From Comamonas sp. lk (GTDB lineage Bacteria > Pseudomonadota > Gammaproteobacteria > Burkholderiales > Burkholderiaceae_C), in the NCBI GenBank assembly GCA_945860595.1, contig CAMAQV010000014.1:1-58539 (forward strand): 58,539 nt of DNA, in the 5' to 3' direction. Under the pieces are notes generated by a model. It saw only the letters and a program-made list of their open reading frames with translations, did no database searches and had not been told where the DNA came from. The translations under genes were made by a program, and so were the position numbers. Positions 52,481 through 58,539 of the stretch are shown here, one piece after another; the first letter of the stretch is position 1, and each line of letters opens with the position of its first letter.

Positions 52481-53470
52481 GTGACCTATCTACCGCGCAC
52501 CCGCCCCCGTATTGCTGTTCTGGCCGATATCGAGCAAGCCCTGCCGCGCCTGGCCGACTGGAGCGCTATCCAGGCCTTGGCTGATGTGGAATTCATCAAC
52601 CACCCGCCTGTTGGCGAGAAGCTTATCGCGCTGCTGCGCGAAGCCGATACCCTGGTGCTGATGCGTGACCGCGTTCCCCTACACGCTGCGCTGATTGACC
52701 AGCTGCCCAAGCTCCGTTACGTCGTTTTCACCGGAACCCGCAACACCACCCTGGACCTGGCGGCACTGCAGGCGCGCGGCATTCCCGTCAGCCACACCGA
52801 GTGGGGCCCGTCTAAGGCAAGCACCTGCGAGATGACCTGGGCGCTGATCCTGGGCGCCCTGCGCCACATGGAACAGGAAACCGCGCGCCTGCGTGCAGGC
52901 CAGTGGCGCGCCCCGCATCCACAAGCACTGGGTGGCGTTCTGCACGGCCAGACGCTGGGACTCATCGGTTTAGGTGAAATCGGCAGCCGGGTGGCGCGGG
53001 TAGGCCAGGCTTTCGGCATGGACGTGGTGACCTGGAGCCCCAACATGAACGCTGAACGTGCCGCGGCCCATGGTGTCCGGGCACTCGCGTTAGAAGAATT
53101 GTTGGGTCAATCCAAGATTGTCAGCCTGCATCTTGTGCCGTCTGCAGTAACCCGGCATCTGCTCAATGCCGAGCGTCTGGCGCGCATGCGGAATGACGCG
53201 ATTCTGGTGAATACCTCCCGCGCGGCACTCATTGATCACCAGGCTCTTGGCGCAGCGCTGCGGCAGGGGCGGCCCGGATATGCGGCGCTCGACGTGTTTG
53301 ACGTCGAGCCCCTGCCCCTGGACGATTCGCTGCGCAGCCTGCCCAATGCTCTGCTGAGCCCGCACCTGGGCTTTGTGACGGAACCGGTGTTTCAACGCTT
53401 CGCGCAGGGCGTGGTTGAGGGTTTACTCGCGTGGCTGCGGGCTGAGAAACCACCGAGAATGATGTCTTGA
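52481..53470 (+). CDS. D-2-hydroxyacid dehydrogenase family protein
   Basis: 329 residues from GTG 52481. An N-terminal flavodoxin-like catalytic domain is followed by the NAD domain with LGLIGLGEIGSRVARVGQAFGM (GxGxxG, about 165-175). Catalytic Arg is in VNTSRAALID (about 247), Glu in FDVEPLP (about 276) and His in LSPHLGF (about 295). These enzymes interconvert 2-oxo acids and D-2-hydroxy acids. All upstream in-frame sequence is antisense to the regulator gene and is rejected. It is followed 39 bp later by a Bug-type binding protein, suggesting uptake and use of a hydroxy acid or related anion. Confidence 0.88.
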   Translation: MTYLPRTRPRIAVLADIEQALPRLADWSAIQALADVEFINHPPVGEKLIALLREADTLVLMRDRVPLHAALIDQLPKLRYVVFTGTRNTTLDLAALQARGIPVSHTEWGPSKASTCEMTWALILGALRHMEQETARLRAGQWRAPHPQALGGVLHGQTLGLIGLGEIGSRVARVGQAFGMDVVTWSPNMNAERAAAHGVRALALEELLGQSKIVSLHLVPSAVTRHLLNAERLARMRNDAILVNTSRAALIDHQALGAALRQGRPGYAALDVFDVEPLPLDDSLRSLPNALLSPHLGFVTEPVFQRFAQGVVEGLLAWLRAEKPPRMMS

Positions 53471-53509
53471 ATTTTTTCGCTGAACCATCGTCACACTGAA
53501 GGGCTCTGT

Positions 53510-54487
53510 ATGCGTAAGTTATTGTTGTCTATCGTCGGCGGCTGCATGGTGCTAACGTCCTTAGCATTTCCCAGCCTGGTCTTGGCACAGGCCTGGCCGA
53601 CCAAACAAGCCATCAAACTGGTGGCAGTGTTCCCGCCGGGCGGGTCAGTCGACCAAGTTGCGCGTATCCTGGGCCCCGCGCTGTCGCAGCAACTGGGACA
53701 ATCAGTGGTTGTGGAAAACAAAGGTGGCGCATCCGGCACCATCGGAACCGCAGCAGTTGCCAGCAGCGCTCCGGACGGCTACACATTCGCGGTAGTGTTC
53801 GACACCCACGGCGTCAACCCCAGCCTGATGCCCAGCCTTCCGTACGACACCAAAAAAGACCTGTTCCCCATTATTTTGATCGGCACTGCACCGATGGTGC
53901 TGGCAACCAATGTCAACTCGGAGTACAAAACCTTCGCCGACGTGGTGAATGCCGCCAAGAAAAAACCGGGTCCGAGCTACGGCAGCATTGGCTCGGGCAG
54001 CCTGGGGCATGTATCCATGGCGCTGCTGGGCAAGAACAACAATCTGGACTTCGGTCACATCCCTTACAAAGGCGGTGGCCCGCTCATGAACGATGCGCTG
54101 GCCGGCCACGTTCCGCTGGCTATCGGCTCGGTGTTTCTGGTCAAGCCGCATATCGACAACAAACTCATGCGCCCGCTGGCCGTCACTACGACCAAACGCG
54201 CCGCCGATTTGCCCACGGTCCCCACGATTGCCGAAAGCGGCTTTGCCGGCTTTGATGCCCCTGCATGGTGGGCCGTCTTGGCACCCGCCAAAACGCCACC
54301 GGAGATTCTCAAGCGCATGAACGAAGAATTGAACAAGGTCTTGCAAAACCCGGACATCAAGAAGCGCTTGGATTCGCAGGGCATTGACATCGTGGGTGGA
54401 ACGTCGGACGCTGCGCGGGTCTTTATTGATCGGCAGATCGACATCTGGGCCAAGGTCGTGAAAGACAACGACATCAAGGCAGACTAG
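53510..54487 (+). CDS. Bug-family tripartite tricarboxylate transporter substrate-binding protein (Sec signal)
   Basis: 325 residues. A Sec signal peptide (about 1-27, ending SLVLAQA) precedes AWPTKQAIKLVAVFPPGGSVDQVARIL, the Bug start. VVVENKGGASGTIGTAAVASSAPDGYTF and PYKGGGPLMNDALAGHVPLAIGS are the ligand-binding stretches. It is a periplasmic receptor, probably for a small carboxylate. It differs from the Tat-type Bug protein at 31759. The preceding dehydrogenase gene likely shares its transcript; tRNA-Arg lies seven bases downstream on the other strand. Confidence 0.92.
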   Translation: MRKLLLSIVGGCMVLTSLAFPSLVLAQAWPTKQAIKLVAVFPPGGSVDQVARILGPALSQQLGQSVVVENKGGASGTIGTAAVASSAPDGYTFAVVFDTHGVNPSLMPSLPYDTKKDLFPIILIGTAPMVLATNVNSEYKTFADVVNAAKKKPGPSYGSIGSGSLGHVSMALLGKNNNLDFGHIPYKGGGPLMNDALAGHVPLAIGSVFLVKPHIDNKLMRPLAVTTTKRAADLPTVPTIAESGFAGFDAPAWWAVLAPAKTPPEILKRMNEELNKVLQNPDIKKRLDSQGIDIVGGTSDAARVFIDRQIDIWAKVVKDNDIKAD

Positions 54488-54493
54488 AAAAAA

Positions 54494-54570
54494 TGGTGCG
54501 GCTGGCAGGAATTGAACCCACGACCCCTTGGTTCGTAGCCAAGTACTCTATCCAACTGAGCTACAGCCGC
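54494..54570 (-). tRNA. tRNA-Arg (anticodon ACG)
   Basis: Read on the minus strand, the 77-nt cloverleaf starts GCGGCTG-TAGCTCAGTTGG, has the anticodon arm TTGGCTACGAACCAA with ACG in the loop, the T arm GTGGGTTCAATTCC, and ends CAGCCGC-A-CCA with CCA encoded. Acceptor pairing GCGGCTG/CAGCCGC is perfect. Confidence 0.96.
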
Positions 54571-54688
54571 ACTGCGGTGGATTGTAGCATCGGGGTCGTG
54601 TGATCGCGTCTCGCGTGTTCCCCACACCTGCCATTGAATTCATGTCTGCGCATTTGTCATCTACCCACCACTTTCAGGAGCACCTGGT

Positions 54689-55474
54689 ATGGATCGACGT
54701 CATTTTTTTGAAACCAGTGTCGCGGCATCTGCGGGTACGCTGGTGGGTCTGAGCGGATCGTCGGTCGCTGCACAAACGGTGAAAACTCCGTTTGAAGTGG
54801 CCGCCACGTACATACCCGTGGTCGGTTCGGACGAGTTCTTTCCGGTTCGCAGGATTTATTGCATCGGCCGCAATTACGCGGCCCACGCGCGCGAGATGGG
54901 CTCAGACCCCAGCCGAGAACCTCCGTTCTTTTTCCAAAAGCCCACGGATGCGGTGCAGTTCGTCCCCGAAGGAACCATCGCAGACCATCCCTACCCCACT
55001 CTCACCAAAAACTACCATTACGAGGCCGAATTGGTCGCAGCCCTGCACAAGGGCGGACGGAATATCCCTGTGGCTGAGGCACTGGATCTGGTGTACGGGT
55101 ACACGCTCGGACTGGACATGACGCGCCGTGACTTGCAGCGCGCCCTGGGAGACCAAAAAAAGCCCTGGGAAATCGGCAAGAGCTTTGACCGTTCAGCACC
55201 GCTGGGAGCCATCCACCGGGTGGCGCAAACCGGGCATTTCGCGCAGGGCGCGATCTGGCTCAAAGTAAACGGCGAGATCAAACAGAACGCCAACCTGAAT
55301 CAAATGATTTGGTCGGTGGCAGAGCAAATCAGCAAACTGTCCGAGGCTTTTGAGCTCTTCCCCGGGGACATCATCTATTCGGGCACCCCCGAAAACGTTG
55401 GCCCGGTGGTGCGCGGCGACGTGATTGAAATGCACATCGACGGTCTGCCGAATCTGAGCGTCACAATCGTTTAA
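54689..55474 (+). CDS. FAH-family hydrolase with a twin-arginine signal
   Basis: 261 residues. The C-terminal ~210 residues are a fumarylacetoacetate-hydrolase fold (IYCIGRNYAAHAREMG; metal ligands in YEAELVAAL and GLDMTRRD; the LFPGDIIYSGTPENVG loop), typical of fumarylpyruvate or acylpyruvate hydrolases. Unusually, it starts with MDRRHFFETSVAASAGTLVG and a hydrophobic stretch ending SSVAAQ, which reads as a Tat signal peptide with a cleavage site. The ATG has AGGAG about ten bases upstream, so this N-terminus is genuinely translated. A periplasmic location is therefore likely; the substrate is unknown. Confidence 0.85.
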   Translation: MDRRHFFETSVAASAGTLVGLSGSSVAAQTVKTPFEVAATYIPVVGSDEFFPVRRIYCIGRNYAAHAREMGSDPSREPPFFFQKPTDAVQFVPEGTIADHPYPTLTKNYHYEAELVAALHKGGRNIPVAEALDLVYGYTLGLDMTRRDLQRALGDQKKPWEIGKSFDRSAPLGAIHRVAQTGHFAQGAIWLKVNGEIKQNANLNQMIWSVAEQISKLSEAFELFPGDIIYSGTPENVGPVVRGDVIEMHIDGLPNLSVTIV

Positions 55475-55542
55475 GCCGTCGCTACAGCGCGCGCACCGTT
55501 TCGTGCAAGGTTATATAAAGCGCCTACCAAACGGGCTGGATT

Positions 55543-56031
55543 TCACACACCGCCGTGCGGATGGGTAGGGTCGACCCAGAGCACAGTTTGCGGCTTTTCT
55601 ACCGGCTCGATGTCCAGATTGACCGCCACGGCCTGACCGTCGCTGCGGCATAAAACGCATTCCAGCATCTCATCCGCACTGGCGTTGATTTCCTGGTGTG
55701 GCACCCAGGGCGGCACGTAAATAAAGTCGCCCGGCCCCGCTTCCGCAACAAACTCCAAGTTATTTCCCCAACGCATACGGGCGCGTCCCTTGATGACGTA
55801 AATCACGCTCTCCAACGGCCCATGGTGGTGCGCACCGGTTTTGGCGTCGGGATGGATATGCACGGTCCCCGCCCAAAGCTTTTGGGCCCCCACACGGGCA
55901 AAGTTGATCGCCGCTTTACGGTCCATCCCCGGTGTAGACGGGACGTTCCCGTCTAACTGGTCACCAGGCACTACGCGCACGCCATCGTGCTTCCAGTCGG
56001 TTGAATGGCTATGGCCTGGCGCATTGGTCAT
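55543..56031 (-). CDS. Cupin-domain protein with a complete metal motif
   Basis: 162 residues. The first cupin motif HPDAKTGAHHHGPLESVIYVIKGRARMRWG (about 60-89) supplies the HxH and Glu ligands, and the second, PGDFIYVPPWVPHQEINA (about 100-117), the distal His. It should bind a metal ion. The function is unknown; such small cupins often act as dioxygenases, isomerases or binding proteins. It is convergent with the FAH-family gene and may belong to the same degradative group. Confidence 0.82.
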   Translation of the reverse strand: MTNAPGHSHSTDWKHDGVRVVPGDQLDGNVPSTPGMDRKAAINFARVGAQKLWAGTVHIHPDAKTGAHHHGPLESVIYVIKGRARMRWGNNLEFVAEAGPGDFIYVPPWVPHQEINASADEMLECVLCRSDGQAVAVNLDIEPVEKPQTVLWVDPTHPHGGV

Positions 56032-56152
56032 GGTTAACTCCGTCGTTTTCAGAATGATGAGGCATCGTAGCGCACCCGACTTCTATTGCTGGAACTCAAA
56101 CCATATGAATCTATGCCAATTGGATTGAACACGCCGTCCGCTGCGGGTAGCG

Positions 56153-56821
56153 CTACGGCGCACCTCCGACGAAAATAGTGGGAGACAACTCGCCATACAT
56201 ACATTCATCGCAGCCATTAAATTGAATTTCTGCGGTCCGGCGGTTGGCAATTTCACCCCGGTACTGCAAGGTTGGTTTCCCAGAAATATGAACCGCAGTA
56301 GCCGATACTTTCGCGACCGACCTCAGGTCATTATTCACCACGAAATAAGTCTGCTTGGCGGGAAGGTTTAAGTCCAGGGTATAACTAATTTTGGAAAGTT
56401 CGCGGTTCATTTTTACCAACGCAGCGCCAGGTTCAAAACTTACTGCGGTGGATTCCTCGCTTAGCTTGACCGTCAACCGTGCGACTGCGTTACCCAAAAC
56501 CCCCGCCTTGGCCAGCGCGGCCTCGGTTCCCAGCGGCACAAAAGTCTCGACGACCAGTTTTGAGCCAAAGTCGCCTTTTGACTGGGTGAACTTTGAGTCT
56601 TTGCTGAGATATTTTTTTGCCACCTCCACAGCCCGTGGCACATCGTCATCCTTGTCCTCGCCGAGCATCGAAAAGGCCAGCTTCACCGGCACCTCCAAAA
56701 CTTTTCCGCCCCTGGCCTCTTGGATATCAGATGTGTACAGCGATACATCCAATTTATCCGGCTTGCAACCAGCAAGCAATATGCCGGTCAATATGGCGGC
56801 GCCAATAATGCCGATGTTCAT
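56153..56821 (-). CDS. Lipoprotein of unknown function
   Basis: 222 residues. The signal sequence ends in the lipobox ILLAGCKPD (Cys about 18), preceded by MNIGIIGAAILTG. The ATG has a good AAAGGA site upstream. The mature part is beta-rich with no recognised domain; a Cys pair near the C-terminus (NGCDECMYG) could form a disulfide. I do not recognise the family. It is divergent from the histidine phosphatase gene. Confidence 0.72.
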   Translation of the reverse strand: MNIGIIGAAILTGILLAGCKPDKLDVSLYTSDIQEARGGKVLEVPVKLAFSMLGEDKDDDVPRAVEVAKKYLSKDSKFTQSKGDFGSKLVVETFVPLGTEAALAKAGVLGNAVARLTVKLSEESTAVSFEPGAALVKMNRELSKISYTLDLNLPAKQTYFVVNNDLRSVAKVSATAVHISGKPTLQYRGEIANRRTAEIQFNGCDECMYGELSPTIFVGGAP

Positions 56822-57022
56822 GTGTCATCCTTTCACCGTGTCGATTCAGCCATTTTGACAAAACTCGAAAGCATGGAATACGACGTCGTCAGGCGCCGGA
56901 GGACAAGCAGTTGGCGTGAATTCAAACCCTGGGAAAATTGGTACAGATCCATTTGCCCTGCCGCCTGGATAACGTTGACTCAATCCAAACGCCGACCACA
57001 AACCAATTTTTGAAGACTTTGT

Positions 57023-57583
57023 ATGTTCACCCGCCGACTTTTCACACTTTCTGCATTGTTGCCCCTTAATGCCAGTGCGTCAGAATTTGCCCAGGCTTTG
57101 CACTCACCTAACTACGTCCTCCTGATGCGCCATGCCTACGCCCCCGGCGTCGGAGACCCGCCCAACTATGCCCTGGATCGGTGTGAAGGGCAGCGGCTTC
57201 TGAACGACGAGGGCAAGCGGCAGGCGGTACGCAATGGTGACTGGCTGCGCCAGCTAGGGGTTCAACGCGCTACGGTGCTCAGCAGCGTCTGGTGCCGCTG
57301 CATGGAGACCGCCAAGCTGCTTGGCTTTGGCGATGTCACAGCCGAGGCCAGCTTGGCATCTTTTTTTGATGAGCCGCGCAGCGCCGCATCCCAAACCACT
57401 GCATTGAAGAAACTTCTCGCGACCGTTTTGCCGAGCAAAGGCAACAAGGCGCTCATACTGGTCACCCACCACGTCAATATTGCGGAATTCACTGGCGAAA
57501 ACATCGGGTCTGGCGACATGGTTCTTGCCCATATCGGCCCGCAGGGGCAGCTTTTAGACTTCCGGCGGTATCCCAGCCTCTGA
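57023..57583 (+). CDS. Exported histidine phosphatase family protein
   Basis: 186 residues. A short signal sequence with a twin Arg (TRRLFTLSALLPLNASA) is followed by the phosphohistidine motif YVLLMRHAYAPG (about 31-42), the ERG-like middle RLLNDEGKRQA, and the second His in LVTHHVNI (about 144-151). It is an Arg-His phosphatase of the small secreted type; the substrate is unknown. A strong terminator follows. Confidence 0.82.
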   Translation: MFTRRLFTLSALLPLNASASEFAQALHSPNYVLLMRHAYAPGVGDPPNYALDRCEGQRLLNDEGKRQAVRNGDWLRQLGVQRATVLSSVWCRCMETAKLLGFGDVTAEASLASFFDEPRSAASQTTALKKLLATVLPSKGNKALILVTHHVNIAEFTGENIGSGDMVLAHIGPQGQLLDFRRYPSL

Positions 57584-57620
57584 ACAATGGATGTCCATGC
57601 CATACCGCAGCATGGACACA

Positions 57621-57669
57621 AAAAAGCCCCGTAAACACGATGGTTTTGGGGGCTTTTTCGGGGCTTTTT
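57621..57669 (+). terminator. Terminator after the exported phosphatase gene
   Basis: AAAAAGCCCC (57621-57630) pairs with GGGGCTTTTT (57649-57658), giving a long stem that ends in T-rich sequence. A second CGGGGCTTTTT copy (57659-57669) follows directly and could also pair with the first arm. The stem is A/T-flanked on both sides, so it could work in both directions. Confidence 0.8.
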
Positions 57670-57841
57670 GAACTACAAAAAACCCAATCTTGGCGGAAAC
57701 GGAGTCCGCTATAGGCTGGGTTCAACTAGCGTCATAGAGCATCAAGTTCAGCTATTTCTCCAATGATAACGAAGAACCACTTGCACCAACCTGTTTCAAG
57801 CGCTACCATTGCATTCCATATTTTTGGATATGTTTATTGGT

Positions 57842-58392
57842 ATGCCCAAGATTGTTAAACCACTCACTGCCTTACAGGTCAACAAGATAACGCAGGTCGG
57901 CTGGACCGCAGTGGGCGGAGCGTCGGGGCTCCTGCTGCAGGTTGGTCAGCCAGCACAACCCAATGGGGTCATCCCTCGCTCTTGGATTCTGCGCATCCGC
58001 ATAGCTGAAAAGCGACAAGTTATAGGCTTGGGGTCCTATCCGCAGGTTTCCCTAGCGTCGGCTCGCGAAGAGGCGACCAAACTAACCCTCGAGGCCAAGC
58101 AGGGCGTCAACCTGAGCCAACGCAAAAAGGCACAGCGCAGCGCCGTGCTGGCTGCCGCATCGAGAAACCGGACCTTCAGGGAATGCGCCCTAGCCTACAT
58201 GGACAGCCACTCCACTGATTATCGAAGCGATAAGCACCGCAAACAGTGGGCGGCTACGTTGGAAACCTACGCTTACCCCTTAATTGGCAACATGCTGGTA
58301 GCTGACATAGTGATGCGGGATGTACTCGGCGTTATGAACCAGCCAGCTACTGGCAAGAATGCAGGCCAAACGACCCTTTGGACAGCCAAGAC
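57842..58392 (+). pseudogene. P4-type tyrosine integrase, N-terminal half, cut by an insertion sequence
   Basis: About 183 residues of integrase remain: the arm-binding DUF4102-type domain (PKIVKPLTALQVNKI, then LRIRIAEKRQVIGLGSYPQVSLASAREEA) and the start of the core-binding SAM-like domain (FRECALAYMDSH, YPLIGNMLVADI). The frame is lost after TTLWTAKT, where a typical integrase would continue with a region near 'E/V-T-A-SR-RGRIE'; from there the DNA is an IS end. The catalytic domain is missing from the window, so the gene is inactive as seen. The start MPKIVKPLT at 57842 is standard for the family. It signals an old genomic island. Confidence 0.85.
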
Positions 58393-58539
58393 TGTTCAGG
58401 CCGATCGAATACTGACCCACCCTGCCGATTCAATATTGACCCAGGACGGATAGTTGCTTTTGCGTTGGGCAACTGTGGATAAGTGTAGCCATTAACGTGC
58501 TTTGTGGTCTCCTTTTCTTGGTTGTTGCAGCCAGGGTAA
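58393..58539. mobile_element. End of an insertion sequence, IS21-family-like (partial)
   Basis: From TGTTCAG at 58393 the DNA holds two direct repeats 24 bp apart, CCGATCGAATACTGACCCA (58401-58419) and CCGATTCAATATTGACCCA (58425-58443). Multiple short terminal repeats beginning near TG are typical of IS21-family ends, where the transposase binds. The element interrupts the integrase frame and continues past the right edge; no transposase gene is visible here. The exact end could be a few bases off. Confidence 0.7.

Noticed and set aside
54494..54570. tRNA-Arg as the attachment site of the broken integrase
   Set aside because: It is intact and more than 3 kb away, with ordinary chromosomal genes between, whereas an island integrase normally lies next to its tRNA.

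Overview
The window looks like chromosome from a betaproteobacterium of the order Burkholderiales, most likely Comamonadaceae (Rhodoferax/Polaromonas-like). The pointers are two Bug-type solute-binding proteins, an SAH riboswitch of the beta/gamma-proteobacterial type, a metX-metW pair, an imuA-imuB pair under a LexA box, and high-GC gene-dense housekeeping blocks. This placement is inferred from gene content, not from a database search.

Layout. (1) 1-8744, minus: the N-terminal >=2,914 codons of a giant protein made almost wholly of 8-residue repeats, running off the left edge. Upstream on the same strand is a type I secretion pair, hlyB-like (10856-13003) and hlyD-like (9519-10883); a small DUF gene lies between on the other strand. 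(2) 13.0-31.6 kb: mostly housekeeping. It contains an SAH riboswitch in front of a betaine-homocysteine methyltransferase, EamA and ROK genes, midA, a folM-folB-folB pteridine group, ttcA, ruvB, metX-metW behind a SAM-II-like riboswitch and attenuator, corC-lnt and chrA. (3) 31.7-39.8 kb: a Bug protein, LexA-controlled imuA-imuB without dnaE2, a drug-efflux MFS, and DEAD-box helicases dbpA and rhlE. (4) 39.8-43.2 kb: a cupin, phage-like KilA-N and DUF6933 genes, gloA and an EamA permease. (5) 43.3-52.4 kb, minus: an eight-gene corrinoid/tetrahydrofolate one-carbon operon (corrinoid protein, DUF1638, PF13769, MetV-like, MetF, methyl-THF:corrinoid methyltransferase, RACo-type activator, GMC/choline-type dehydrogenase), preceded by a GlxA/GbdR-type AraC regulator. 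(6) 52.5-58.5 kb: a D-2-hydroxyacid dehydrogenase, a Bug protein, tRNA-Arg(ACG), an apparently exported FAH-family protein, a cupin, a lipoprotein, an exported histidine phosphatase, and a P4-type integrase cut by an IS21-like end at the right edge.

How the genes fit together. Methyl-group metabolism recurs. Bmt moves a methyl from glycine betaine to homocysteine under probable SAH control. MetX/MetW make activated homoserine under probable SAM control. The region-5 operon has the parts to take methyl groups through a corrinoid protein to THF and oxidise them, but no MttB-type substrate methyltransferase is in the window. The most unusual element is the octad-repeat protein: a five-octad marker block recurs at 7, 10 or 13 octads for more than 8 kb, always 1 modulo 3.
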